From: Linyphia triangularis
Taxonomy: Eukaryota > Arthropoda > Arachnida > Araneae > Linyphiidae
Length of the DNA stretch: 64,000 nt
Reading direction: 5' to 3'
Assembly: GCA_963978545.1 (NCBI GenBank)
Contig: OZ021727.1
Span: forward strand, 17,062,743-17,126,742
Shown here: positions 1 through 11,128 of the stretch, in pieces
Layout: each line of letters begins with the position of its first letter
Numbering within the stretch: the first letter of the stretch is position 1
Notes under the pieces: generated by a model
Database searches by the model: none
The model's input: the letters and a program-made list of their open reading frames with translations, nothing else
What the model was told of the DNA's origin: nothing
Program-made: the position numbers and the translations under genes

Positions 1-136
1 ATTTGGAAAGACCGTTGGGTAACTTCCTTCTCTCAACTTTGGAAATTTGTATGGGACTAATTCTTTTGCAGGATTTTTCGTCAAACTTGCTGATCTCAAA
101 ATCAAAGTCTGACGGCCTGAAGTGTAGCTCACAAAC
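1..136 (-). CDS. THAP gene exon 2 (partial)
   Basis: It follows an acceptor (ttttttag) at 138..137 and opens in phase 0 with VCELHFRPSDF, supplying the last two zinc ligands (C53, H56). The reading frame stays open to the window edge (45 codons plus 1 nt). The intron between the two exons is 711 bp (137..847). Confidence 0.8.
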
Positions 137-1000
137 CTAAAAAAAATTATTTTAATATTCCAATTCACAGCAGTTGGTTTACAACATGATTTTAAAAATT
201 ATCACAAGGTCTACCTATTATAAGCAAAATTTGCAAATGCCCAATTGAATATCTGATTATTAGGTAAAATTCATAATTTTTCAGAAAAAGTTTATTATGT
301 CATTAGTTTTTGGGGTTAATTGGTATTTGCGAGCGAACTTACCAAAATAATTGAAATTTATAATATTTAATAAAATATTTCCAATTTCTTGTTAACATAT
401 TTTTTCCTTATTATAATTTGAATAAGTTTTTTATTGTTTTACTTTTTTCGACTGCCCAACTTGCAATTTAGAATAGCCTGCATGTATACACCCTGATTAA
501 TCAGATCAAATTACTTAAAACAAATCCATATTCACAACTAAGTAAAATATTTTTAACTACACTTAAAATTAACGTAATTATATGTAATAATAACTACACT
601 TAAAATTAACATAATTATATTTAATAGTAACTATCTGCATATCTAATGTACATTTGTTCACAGAAACATAAAATTAACAATATAAAAGCTAATTTTTTTT
701 TCTTTTCTGTTTTTGTTTACATTCTAGTGCAAATGCACTTTACACAACAGGCAACACATTCTAGTAAAGATGCACTTTACACAACATGCAACTTTTTAAA
801 GCCAAAATTAAAGATATAATAAGCGACAAAAATGCCTAAATATTTACCCTGCTTTGACGAGTAGGAATGAAATGATCCCTTTTAATGGCTCGTAACCACT
901 TCAGTCTTGCAGTGTTGTTCTTGGGAAAGTTGAACACTCGAACTTTCGGCCCGTTCTTGTAATTTCCGTTACAGGACGGCACACAACAACTATGAGGCAT
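1..1000 (-). CDS. THAP-domain zinc-finger protein, N-terminal part (2 exons, runs off left edge)
   Basis: The minus strand from the ATG at 1000..998 encodes a THAP domain, a C2CH zinc-dependent DNA-binding module. Exon 1 (1000..848, 51 codons) starts MPHSCCVPSC and contains the FNFP and LKWLRAI segments and a PTRQSR end. The donor is AGG|gtaaat. Exon 2 begins after a ttttttag acceptor at 136 and continues VCELHFRPSDF. The zinc ligands are C6, C10, C53 and H56 (C-x3-C-x42-C-x2-H), with W35, F25-P26 and P46 at the usual THAP positions. The RRKLPNG stretch near residue 88 sits where THAP domains carry their basic segment before the AVPTIF-type end. Everything after residue 96 is outside the window, so it is unknown whether this is a regulator, an adaptor or a P-element-type transposase relative. 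The domain call is secure; the gene identity is not. Confidence 0.85.
848..1000 (-). CDS. THAP gene exon 1
   Basis: The exon has 51 codons from the ATG at 1000 and ends in phase 0 at AGG, followed by a gtaaat donor at 847. It holds the first two zinc ligands (C6, C10) and the conserved tryptophan. The start was chosen because the Met lies four residues before the CC pair, as is usual for THAP domains at the extreme N-terminus. Confidence 0.85.
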
Positions 1001-1200
1001 CGCTATTGAGTCATTTTTGTAGAAATATAAAATAAAATTTGACAGAACGAAGAATTAAAAAGACGTGAACATAAGCGTTGCGCAAAAGCAATCTTGATCT
1101 TCTAATCTACGGGGTATAACTTAGTGGTTTGGTGGGCTGGCGATCTAGATCGACGATAGGTGACGTCACTCGCTTCATGTCACGTGGTCCACAGGCCTTG
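1001..1200 (-). promoter_or_regulatory. Probable THAP gene promoter: CRE palindrome and E-box
   Basis: Upstream of the THAP ATG are a full CRE palindrome TGACGTCA at 1161..1168 and a CACGTG E-box at 1181..1186, 12 bp apart. The surrounding ~100 bp is clearly less AT-rich than its flanks. These are binding-site matches for bZIP and bHLH factors. Promoter function is inferred from position only; no transcription start is visible. Confidence 0.4.
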
Positions 1201-1301
1201 TTAGTTTCGGAGGTTTCGGTAAAAGCCACCTTTTAGTGAGAGTGACAACCCTCAAATTTGATGGGGTGATGATTTTTTTATCTTATTTTTTTGTTTTATT
1301 T

Positions 1302-1615
1302 AAAATTTGACTTAGGTCGGATAGATAATTGAATCTATCTGCCAAGTTTCAGACCGATTGGATTACGGCAAGTGGGTTAATTAGGCCTCCGCAGATTTGC
1401 CCGCCATTAACATACCCACCCATTCACACACAAACACACACAATTGAAGTTAACCCTTTGAGTACTGAATTATTTGAAGATTTTTATGCCCATGGGACGG
1501 ATTTAGATGGACGGATGACGAGACAGACTCGTCCACCGTAACTTCGCCCAAGTAAGCAAATGACGAGTCTCACTCGTCAAATGTACCCAAAGTGTTAATA
1601 TAAAGGATTTAAAAA
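1302..1615 (+). repeat. Interspersed repeat family G, copy 1 (interrupted by a MITE)
   Basis: Apart from the MITE at 1454..1594, this stretch matches 35880..36118 in the shared strings 'ttgaatctatctgccaag', a CA-rich run and 'gaagttaatataaaggattt'. A third, shorter copy lies inverted at 5140..5271. It looks like the 3' end of a non-LTR element, but no coding part is present. Confidence 0.6.
1454..1594 (+). mobile_element. piggyBac-like MITE, 141 bp, TTAA target site
   Basis: The element starts CCCTTTGAGTAC and ends GTACCCAAAGTG, giving imperfect 12-bp inverted ends. It is flanked by TTAA on both sides (1450..1453, 1595..1598). The uninterrupted sequence 'gaagttaatataaagg' survives in the paralogous repeat near 36095, so this is a clean filled/empty site pair. 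TTAA duplication with CCC ends is the piggyBac hallmark. There is no coding capacity. Inside are copies of GACGAG/CTCGTC that can pair. Confidence 0.8.
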
Positions 1616-2510
1616 TAGCAGCAACCACACCACGAAAGAGGCACCAGTATATATTTCGCAATAGCATATGTTATAACAAACTACTAAAATAGAACATAGG
1701 TTGGCCCACGTAAAGAGCAATAATGCTTCGCAATATACACTTGTTTTCTTTCTAATGCTGCTGGGATAACTAGTAATCTTCCTAGGATACCAGATGAAAC
1801 ACATATTTCATTTTCTTCACCTCATCGATTGCGTGACCGGAAGCGGAAATGTCCATCTTTCGATGTGTTCCACTTATTCTTTATTGTCTTTCGTACTTTT
1901 CCTGGAAGAAAAACTGTCAGATATGATGAGAAATGGAGAAATGTAACAACATTTAAGATCCACTATGGTGGTCATTTTTTTTTTATTTACGCTTCGCGTC
2001 TGTTTCTCATCATAAGAAGCATAAAAAGATAATAAAAAAAATATATTTATCTCCTCCAACGCAGCCTTGGACGGTTAATATAGCTACAATAAACTGACCA
2101 AGGGAGACTGGTCAGACCCCAAATTTTCCAAACTGTATATACGATTACGCGAAGTTGAATGGGTTTATTTAGGAACATATTTTTATGAGGGAGACAGTCC
2201 ATACATGTTTTTGCCCAGTAGAAATGCTTTTTATCTATTCCAGTTATTACCAAATACATCAATACCAATATAGCTCATTTTAATACTCATTCAAAGCTCT
2301 GAAAAAGAAAATGAAATATTTTGCAATTTTCAGCAATAGGGGATGCCATATGCTAAAGTTAGCGATTAGTGTTTAGAGAGGATTCCCTACTTCTGCGCCA
2401 GGAAGATATAAAAACATTTATTGTCTTTAAAAAGTCCTCAGACTCTTATGAAAGAAATGATGAATCATATGTATTTGTATGATCAATAGAACAAACTTAA
2501 ATTCATTAGT
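1616..2510. other. AT-rich intergenic stretch, nothing identified
   Basis: Short ORFs on both strands here match nothing I recognise, and I see no splice-bounded exon or repeat terminus. Confidence 0.4.
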
Positions 2511-2523
2511 ATATATAATTACA

Positions 2524-2697
2524 GCCGACCAAACGGTATAAAGGTTAGCGTGCTAGCTTCTAGACCACGAGGTTGCGGGTTCGAGTCCCATGTTGGAATG
2601 GGTGTTTGTAAATGTATGTTGGCTTGTCTAATGACGAATGCATTATTATATATCACTCGTGTTGCTGACGGCGCCAGATAATCTGAAATCCATCGCC
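2524..2697 (+). mobile_element. tRNA-derived SINE, family 1, copy 1
   Basis: The element has a tRNA-like head with an A-box-like segment and a perfect B box (GGTTCGAGTCC), followed by a ~100-bp body ending in 'gcgccagataatctgaa'. The flanking duplication is 'atatataattaca' (2511..2523) against 'atatataattata' (2698..2710), 12 of 13 bases. A second copy at 21563..21739 has the same body. Confidence 0.85.
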
Positions 2698-2710
2698 ATA
2701 TATAATTATA

Positions 2711-5139
2711 AAATTTAAGTTATTTACATGGCCTAGCTTTTTTTTTTTTTTTTGGGGGGGGGGGGTAATTTTCTTTCTAAAAATACTTCCATTATCCAAT
2801 TTAAACGATAGGGTTCTTAAACATGCAGTCGCCTCTTGGATGATTATCAATATGTCGAAACTAACTGGAAAGTTGATGTCCTTCTCAAGGAGTGAGGGCG
2901 GGGGGGGTTACAGTTGCACAACATTTCAGCACACTTGTATACATAAGGCAATCTACAACTAAATTTGTTTTTGATAAACCAACCAGGTCCTCTCCTTTCA
3001 AATAACATGCGTTTATCTTAATTTCACCAAATTCAGTATTTACGTTATTTTTTCCCCAGATAAGATATTGCCCTGAAAAATTTTGATAAGATAAAATGTA
3101 CAGGACGATGAAAGACTGATAACCACCATTGATTCAAGTGATAAAATAAATAAATTTTTTTTATTTTTTTTTTTTAATAGTTCAACTTATTTTGCTAAAA
3201 AATACAACATATTTTTTTATATATATAGAAATTTTTCTGCCACACTATGCCGAAACATGTTTAGAACAAGATCCCAAGCACTGAGAGCTATATGTCAATA
3301 AAAGGAGTGCCTTTCTGTTTATCTATAAAGGAGAAATTTTACTGCATTTGTGCCTCGAATATGAAAGAAACTCGTAATTATGTTCTCCGACATGCTCTAC
3401 ACAAACTTCCTATCTCACCCACAGCGTGTATTGTACTTGATTTCTCTTTGGTAAAAAAGACTTACCTTCTTGGTAAGAACAATGACTTGATAGTGCCACA
3501 AAAATTTGTTTTGAATGTAGATTCTATCCTCTAAAACAATAGTCGTTCGTCATTTTACGAGTGTATTACTTCTTCGGACGAGGCAATCACGTGCAAGTAT
3601 CACTCGTGTGTGCCGGGAATCCAAATTTTTGCATGGATTTCAAGTGTTCAAAATCACCAACTGTAATTGCAGTTTAACTCATCAGATAGCAAATTAACAA
3701 CACATTTCGGATCAAGGAACTAAAAAGAACTCCTCACACGTTACCTTTCATGCCTGTTTATACGGCAAACGTCATGTTAAAAAAATTCGAAAGGTTATTC
3801 GAAAAGGAAAAATACGCATTTCCGCAGCACAATTTAACCGTTTCATTTGAAGATCGAATCTTATACTTTTAGGCTCTAGGCAGAATGGTACTTCGTGTGT
3901 ACCCTAGATTTCGAATACGTTTTAAAAGTTCTCAGTGATCTACAAACTGTGTTACCTTACGAGATGTTGGCTTAACCCCCCCCCCCTCCCTTTTTTTTTC
4001 TCTCTTTTTTTATTTTTTTATTAATAGCACTGTTATATTGATTGTTTTTGCATCAAGACACCGCATTTAAATCTTAAAAAATACAGTGCTGCCATCTAGC
4101 AGTATAATAGTCAACGAGAACTTGACCCTATGAAGGCGACCTGAATAATGGCAGTTTATTTTACTATGAGTAACCTAGATGCTAAAATATGAACTTTAAT
4201 ACAGTGAAGTTAATAATAACTCACATCTTACTATTCTCAATATTTGTGACTATATGTTTTTTCACCCATATAATTGCATTTATGCTGAATCAACTGCAAT
4301 ATTATATAATGTGGAAAAAATTTTAGCATTATATTATATTTTAAAAGGAATATAGAATAGAGATAACAATAGATCCTTTGTTAAAACCTTTAATTATTTA
4401 ATTATAACTTTACTTGAATGGAAATTGTGAAGTAATAAAACAATACCCACCATCCCGAAATATTAAAATTCAAAAAACTATTTTGTATGCATGAAATGTT
4501 AAATTATTAATGTAGTTAAAAAAAACTTATTTAATAGCGCGCTTTGTATGAAGATCTACATGAGCGGCGTATGAAAACATATAACGTGTTTGGCATGTTA
4601 CAGTATTTTTTTTTTTGTTGTTGTTGTTTTTTTTACAAAACAGTTGAGTATAATAATAAAAAAAAAAAATAGGTGTACTCTCCTGAACCTATTCTGAAAC
4701 ACTCAAAAAAAGAAATTGAAAAAATAATTGGGAAAGTAGATAATCAAATAATCAAAATAATTTTCCTTGAACTTATTTAAAATTAAGTAGGAACGTCAGT
4801 CTGACCTCATAGACTTAATGTTTTATTTATATTTTTCAGTCGCATTTTATGACAGAGTATTACTTTAAAGCATATGAAATTTATAAGCATCAGGAAACAA
4901 TTATCTGGTGTTAATGAAACCAGTTCATTAAAACAATTTAAAAGTAAAATATCAAGTTTTATTCTTATTATAATCATTAAACTTATAAAATTGTTATAAG
5001 CTAACTGGCAATTAGTTAAAAAAATTCATAATAATAAATCCTCTAGTTGTTATATCTTCCAATATTTTTAATTAACTTTTATTAGTGATGTTGTGCCTGC
5101 TATAAAATTTCATGTGCTTTAAAGCAATACTCCGTCAGA
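2711..5139. other. Intergenic AT-rich DNA with homopolymer runs
   Basis: This stretch contains T/G runs near 2740..2765, C/T runs near 3977..4015 and many A/T tracts. An 80-codon plus-strand ORF at 3292..3534 has no recognisable domain and no sign of splicing or conservation, so I do not call it. Confidence 0.4.
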
Positions 5140-5271
5140 AATCTAATTAACCCCCTTGCCCCCTATCGGACTGAAACTTGGAGGATAGGTTCGATGTCGA
5201 TGACAATGTATTCTATCAAATTTTGGGTCTGTAACTGTCACTAAAATGTCGCTTTTACGGAATACCAATAG
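5140..5271 (-). repeat. Repeat family G, inverted short copy
   Basis: The reverse complement of this stretch matches 35900..36010, including the shared string 'ttacagacccaaaatttgat' with few mismatches. It is the opposite orientation to the copies at 1302 and 35880. Confidence 0.55.
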
Positions 5272-5339
5272 AATCGCGTTAAGCTTGGCGTCCACTATCG
5301 CTGAGCAGAGCAGAGAAAATTAGATTAGAGCCAATTACA

Positions 5340-5985
5340 AGGCTGTCAATGTCCATTGTAGCACGAGGCTCGTGCTCTATCCTATAGCCGAAGTTCCATT
5401 CAACACCTCAAAAACTGGGCCCTCGTGGGAGACAAAACCAGTCTATCCATAATACGCAAAGTCAAGAGCATATCCCGACTGCACAAAGTGCACTTTCAGT
5501 GGATCCCGTCACATGTAGACATCCACGGAAATGAATTGGCTGACACTCTTGCTAAGGAGGGACTAGAACACCCTGTCCTCTCTACTCAAGAACTCACATA
5601 TCAAGAGTTATACTCAAAGAAAATAGCTCAAAATAAAGCGAAATGGCATATACCTCCGTCTCACGAATGGTATAAAGCCAAAAAGCCAGGACACTCCCTA
5701 TCTCTTCCTTGTGATAGGCACACCAATACCCGTCTGTCCCGACTTGCTAGTGGTCACCTTAAAAGCCTCACATATTCTGGGGGAAGCAAAAAATTTCCTC
5801 TTTGCCCTAAATGCCAAAAAGAACAGGCATCACCTCAGCACATTTTGGACTGCCTTGGACTGGACTGGGAGGACATTTATAACTGTCCACAACTAGTGTC
5901 AGACTTCATTAATGTCAATGGCTTCACTGATATTGTCTGACTTCGTCAGACAAAAGGGAGATTAGAAACAACAACAACAAGCTTT
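5340..5985 (+). mobile_element. 5'-truncated non-LTR retrotransposon (RNase H and C-terminal end)
   Basis: The open frame around 5390..5940 encodes the distal end of a LINE ORF2. An RNase H-type segment reads QWIPSHVDIHGNELAD near the N-terminus, and a CCHC-like zinc motif (CPKCQKEQASPQHILDC) lies near the C-terminus. Sequence upstream of the first Met (SSIQHLKNWALV) is also element-derived, so the Met is not a real start. After the stop comes a short 3' tail with AAC repeats. Reverse transcriptase and endonuclease are absent, so this is a dead, 5'-truncated copy. It is not the same element as the LINE at 47.2 kb. Confidence 0.85.
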
Positions 5986-6447
5986 AAAATATCATTGAAC
6001 CGATCTTTCCTGTTGCTAAAATTTTTTTAATAAGTAATAAAATTACTTTAATCTGAAAAAATAAATGATGTTTGGATGTGAGAGCATAAATTCCCGTTCA
6101 TTCTTAATAAATAAATTTTGAAACATAACTTGACGCACATTTTCTGGTAGAAATGTTTTTGAAAACTGACAATTCCTATAAAAGATTGTTTAAAAACTTA
6201 GTTAATAGGAAATAATATCCATAAAACAATTTCTTCAGACTAGTTATTTATGCATCTAGTTAGGAAAGTAATACTTTTTCCAACAAGGTAAAATGCTTAT
6301 TTGACGAGTAAATTAAGCACGAGTCAAATAATTTAGAGTTACAAAAAGTATTTTCCCACTCGCTGCCTGCAATATTTTTGACAATAACGTGCAAAAAATA
6401 TTTATAATACACATATAAACTAATGTTGGTACCACTATACTGTTGTT

Positions 6448-6482
6448 GCTAGCACGCTAACCACTATACTGTTTGGTCGGCC
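6448..6482 (-). repeat. SINE family 1, head fragment
   Basis: The reverse complement reproduces the first ~35 bp of the SINE at 21563 (GGCCGACCAAACAGTATAGT and onward through the A-box region), after which the match stops. Confidence 0.6.
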
Positions 6483-6499
6483 AGTAGTATGTATTGGGA

Positions 6500-7352
6500 T
6501 AATTCTCATTTGGAACCTTTCGACCCTTTAAACTTAGTTAATCAAGATCGGAATTGTTTACTTTATCTATGCTTGCTCTTGGTATCAAATTTCAGGGTTA
6601 TGATTATATTGAAACTGGGATATTGCTCGTTTGGATTGTTCTGACCCCTTTTCGACTCTTTAATATTAGTTAAATTTAATCGCAATAGCTAAATTTTTCT
6701 ACTCTTGTCCTTATTAACATTTGTTCATAACATCAGAATTGTGGCTATATTGTAAGTGGGACTTTTGAAAATTAAATGTTTGACCCCGTTTCGACCCCTT
6801 AAAACTGGTTAATCGACATCGGAATAATTTACTTTTTCTATGCTTGCCCTTGTTGACTTTTGTACCAATTTTCAGAGTTATGACTGCACTAGAAGTAGAA
6901 CATTGGAATATTCCATTTTGGAACGTTTCGACTCATTTTCAACCCTTTAAAATTAGTGAATCGATATTGGAATAGCTTAATTTTTCTCTGCTTGCTCTTG
7001 TTGACATTTTTACCGAATATGAGTTCAAGTTCAACATTCGAATATTCCTAATTTGGAACGTTTGACCCCTTAAAGTTGGTTAATCGAGATCGGAATAGCT
7101 AACTTTTTCTGTTTGTCTTTTTTTAAATTAGTACTAATTTTCAGAGTTGTGACTACATTGGAAGTGGGACGTTCGAATTTCCCTAATTTGGAATGTTTGA
7201 CCCCTCTTCCACCCCAAATTTTTATGCCAGAAACCTTCGTAGGTGTGTACTAAAAAATTTCCCAAAGTTTCATGGTGATCGGATGAATGGTGTAGTAATG
7301 CATAAAGGACAAGCAGATAGACACCGACATACATTCGTTTTTATATACATAG
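6500..7352 (+). repeat. Degenerate tandem repeat (~130-150 bp unit) ending in a LINE-like 3' terminus
   Basis: The core 'gacccctt...ttaatcga...cggaatag...tttttct...gcttg' recurs about five times between 6500 and 7290. The block ends with a segment typical of arthropod retroelement 3' ends ('tttcatggtgatcgg' ... 'ttcgtttttatatacataga'). It has no coding capacity. The element class is uncertain. Confidence 0.6.
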
Positions 7353-7721
7353 ATATAAACCTTAACCCCATAGCACAAATCCGCTGGCCAATATCAGCTC
7401 GATATAGGCTCATCCAGATGCAGATCGTTGTTACTTATCTTAGTTAATCTCGCCCAGTGATGGGTAAAATATACTGGAGGTTTTGAAATGTTGATGCAGA
7501 ATTTTAAAATTGAAATATAGAGATATAAGAAAGGAAAGGAGGATTAAAAAATGCTTTGTAATAGTTTAAAGATGTTTATTTTTTAAAAAAAATTGTATTT
7601 TGGAATGATGCTCGAGATTTGGCAGGCTGATTTGGGACTGGCTTCCCAGAACCAGTTTCCGCCATTGGCCAATACTGCTGTTCTGCCTGGGAAATAGTTA
7701 AAAATAATCATTTAGGGGGAA

Positions 7722-8762
7722 TCTATAATAATAAAACAAGCTGTGTGTCTGTCTGTGGCTCTATAGAAACCTACTTAAAATTGGAGTAGAGCTCTGAAAT
7801 ATTCAGCATAAGTAGTTTTAACCTTCTAATTGTATGTATCACAAACAGAATTTTAAATAGTTCTTTTTTAATTAATTAATAAATGTTACAAAACGATATC
7901 TAATAGGGATACAGCTCTGAAATTTTCAACATAAGTACTTTTGGCCTTTTAATCGGACTTTAGAAAACAGAATTTTAAATTTTTGTTTAGTTTGTTATTA
8001 ATTTTTTTAATTAATGTATATATTACAAAACGATTTGAAATAGGGCTACAGCTTTGAAATTTTCAACATATATAGTTGTGGCCTTCTAATTGGATTTTTG
8101 AAAAACAAAATTAACGTTATTTTTTTTTAATTATTTAACAAATATTTTACAAAACGATTTGTAATTGGGCTACATTTCTGAAATTTTCAACACAAGTAGT
8201 TTAGGCCTTCTAATTGGACTGGCAAAAATAATATTAAAATTTTAATTTGTTTTTCAATTAATTATTTCCCAAAAAGTGCCTTCGAATAGGCCTAGATCTC
8301 TGAAAGTTTCAACATAAGTAGTTCTAGCCTCTAATTTTGCTTTCCACAAACACGTTTTAAAATAACCTTGAAGGAGTGTTGTATTATTGTATTAACGGGG
8401 AATTTTTTTTTCTTGACAAGGAAGAGGCTTCCAGTATTAAGTCTTTACGTAGCAATTAGATTTTAGTGAGTGAAGCGAGCTTATGCTTACGCAGCAATGA
8501 ACCTTTCAGAGAGCGAAGCGAGCCTATGCTTGCATAGCAATGAACCTTTTAACGAGTGAAATAAGCCTGTGTTTATGTGTCCATGAACTTTTCAGGGAAC
8601 GAAGCGAGCTCGATTTTGCATAGCGATGAACCTTCCTGCGAGGGAAGTGCCAAAAACTGGGTCTTATACACGAATGACAGATTTCCGCAACGCGAGGTCT
8701 CACAGCTAGCTAAAATATTGCACATGTTAAAATTTCGTAGCGAAGCACGGGTATTTAGCTAG
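7722..8762 (+). mobile_element. Helitron-like non-autonomous element
   Basis: The left end is A|TC at 7721/7722 (TCTATAATAATAAAACAAG). The right end is CTAG|T at 8759..8762, with an imperfect hairpin (CGTAGC-gaa-GCACG, 8736..8749) about ten nt before it, as expected for Helitrons inserting between A and T. Inside are five ~125-bp degenerate tandem units (centred near 7785, 7906, 8044, 8168 and 8289) and a ~60-bp repeat block (8455..8640). A related 3' portion lies inverted at 54823..55486. No helicase gene is present. The 61-codon ORF at 8577 lies inside the repeat and is not a gene. Confidence 0.55.
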
Positions 8763-8839
8763 TACTTAATCAAAGCAAATTGTTTTGTTCAGATAAAAGC
8801 GAACGACAATGATTTTAATTATTCATGGTTCTCGCTCTA

Positions 8840-9045
8840 ATTGAAAAAAAAATCAAGGAACTTTTTAAGGAAATTCAAGGACCGTAAAATTACATACTTT
8901 AGACATAAAAAAAAAAATAGAGGCAGAGATTATTAGTGGTTGACTAAAAATTCAAGGACTTTCAAATACCTTATCCTTTTTCAAGAACCAAATTTAATAA
9001 AAAAAATTTAAAGGACTTTCCAGAACCGTGGGAATCCTGTTATTG
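8840..9045 (+). repeat. Decayed right-end remnant of the CAGGGTTCCCAC family
   Basis: Repeated 'caaggac' and 'ttcaaggactttc' phrases and the ending 'ccgtgggaatcctg' resemble the right ends of the elements at 9742..11128. No left end was found. Confidence 0.4.
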
Positions 9046-9741
9046 CTTTAGTCAAAGTCGAATGTTATTATCAAATGACGGTATGCCGAATACAGTTTTT
9101 GGTGGTAGTTAATTCTGACAAGATCTCCTGCAAATTTAAGAAATGTGTAAATAGTATACTATATATATGCGATAAAATGTATCAAGGAAATCATGTAACA
9201 ATCGACACTATGGAAATAATGAACACTATCAGCAAATATACAACAGTTTATTTCAGATTGGCAGTTACTTTACACAGCAACATATCAGTGCAACATCCAT
9301 ACTTTTGCAATATTTCAGAGCAATTTTACACCAAGACTAAAAAACTAAGGCAGCACTAGGTTTACAAAAGCCATTGTTTTTTAAGGTATATTCTACCGGG
9401 TATGACAAAACACACAGGAATCCAATTGTGTGGTATAAATTTCTTGGGCATCAAAAATGTTGGTAAAAAAACATCCTTTAATACAACCGGTTCCTTTACA
9501 TTGTAAAATTGTGTCTCAAAATTTCAGTGGTTTTGAAGGTTGTATTGAATCTTATGAAGAAAACTCAATTGTGCACTTACTTAAGCAGTTCTTTAAAAAA
9601 GTTACACGACCTTCCTAATGGTAGTCAACCAACAACATGTGTACTCTCTCAAACTGTGGTTTGCGTATTCTGAATGGTTCTTGAACGGTGCAACGACAAA
9701 TTTATACATGCAGAAAACTTTTAGCATAATTATTTACTAAA
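9046..9741. other. AT-rich intergenic stretch, nothing identified
   Basis: A 94-codon plus-strand ORF at 9075..9359 has no recognisable domain. I see no repeat ends here. Confidence 0.4.
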
Positions 9742-10151
9742 CAGGGTTCCCACTCCAAATCACAAAATGAAAATCAATGACTTTTAAGGACCTAATTAAT
9801 GTTTTTAAGGACCTTTTGAAAATTTATTTTCAGGCATCATGTCGATATATAAATTTTTAATAAAGTATATTCAGCCAAAAAAGTTACAAGTTGGTTGATG
9901 CGTAATACAAATATGTCGGAAAATTTTGATGCGGTGCAGGTAGGTGGCGGTTATGCGGGGATAGCAAGTCCGAGTTGCATTTTTATAAATTTTGCAGTTG
10001 GCCACACGACATCTGCAAAAATTAAGGACTTTTAAGCACCTCTAAGCATTTTCAAGGACTTTTAAGCACCTCAAAGCACTTTCAAGGCCTTGAAAACAAG
10101 TTAAAAAATATCGAGCACTTTTAATGACTTTCAATGACCATGGGAACCCTG
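9742..10151 (+). mobile_element. DNA transposon family A (CAGGGTTCCCAC), copy A1, 410 bp
   Basis: The element starts CAGGGTTCCCAC and ends with the inverted form (one mismatch: ATGGGAACCCTG). It is flanked by a perfect 5-bp duplication CTAAA (9737..9741, 10152..10156). The interior is made of repeated 'aaggactttt' and 'aagcacct' phrases and has no ORF. Confidence 0.8.
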
Positions 10152-10188
10152 CTAAAACACTTCATGTGTGAAACTAAATAAACTATGA

Positions 10189-11128
10189 CAGGGTTCCCAC
10201 TGAAATACATTGAAAATCAATGACTTTTAAGGACCTAAATAATATTTTTTAAGGACCTTAAAAAAAAATTGTAACATGCATGACTTTATAGCTGCTTTTG
10301 CCCAGAGCATTAATATCAAGCATTTATACATTTCATGCACAATTTACATTTTGCCTTACGTATATTTGCAAAACATAAACACTAATCTCGCAAGGTTCGT
10401 CTCGCAGAGTAGAGTGTGTAACTAAAACCATTCGATTTCTACCCCGCCTATCAGCAAATACGAGCCAAACGATGTACAAGTTGATGTATGCTTAATACAA
10501 GTATACCAAAAAAAATTTGTTGTGGTGCAGAAATGTTACAAAAATTAAGCACTTTTAAGGACCTCTTAGCATTTTCAAGTACTTTAAAGGACCTTTAAGC
10601 ATTTTCAAGTACTTTTAAGGACCTTTAAGCATTTTCAGGTACTTTTACAGGGTTCCCACTCAAATTACAGAATGAAAATCAATAACTTTTCAATGACTTT
10701 CAAGGACCAAACTAATGTTTTTAAGGACCTTTGAAAATTTGTTTTTAGGCATCATGTCTCTATATAAATTTTTAATTAAGTATATTCTATCAAAAAAGTT
10801 ACAAGTTGGTGGATGTGTAATACAAATATGTCAGAGAATTCCAATACGATGCAGATAAGTGGTGGTCACGCGGGGATAGCAAGTCCGAGTTGTATTTTTA
10901 TAACTTTTGCAGTTGGGCACACAACATCTGTAAAAATTAGGGACCTCTAAGCATTTTCAAGGTTTATTTAAGCCCCTCTAAGCATTTTTAAGCACTTTCA
11001 TGGCCTTGAAAACAAGATAAAAAATATTAAGCACTTGTAATGACTTTCAATGACCGTGGGAACCCTGTTTTAAGGCCTGGAAAACCAGTTAAAAAATATT
11101 AAGTACTTTAATGACTGTGGGAACCCTG
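10189..11128 (+). mobile_element. Family A, copy A2, split by a nested copy
   Basis: The left end CAGGGTTCCCAC is at 10189 and the right end GGGAACCCTG is at 11119..11128. The body is interrupted at 10648..11067 by copy A3. Joining across the insertion restores the family's normal order. The flanks (tatga / catgc) do not form a clear duplication, so it is older than A1 and A3. Confidence 0.7.
10648..11067 (+). mobile_element. Family A, copy A3, nested inside A2
   Basis: It starts CAGGGTTCCCAC and ends GTGGGAACCCTG (perfect 12-bp inverted ends). The flanking duplication TTTTA is perfect (10643..10647, 11068..11072). It lies in the right third of A2, so it inserted later. Confidence 0.8.

Noticed and set aside
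2524..2600. Functional tRNA gene
   Set aside because: The A/B boxes belong to a SINE with a body and target duplications, and no proper cloverleaf with paired anticodon stem can be drawn.
3292..3534. 80-codon plus-strand ORF
   Set aside because: No domain, no homology I recognise, no supporting context; plausible by chance.
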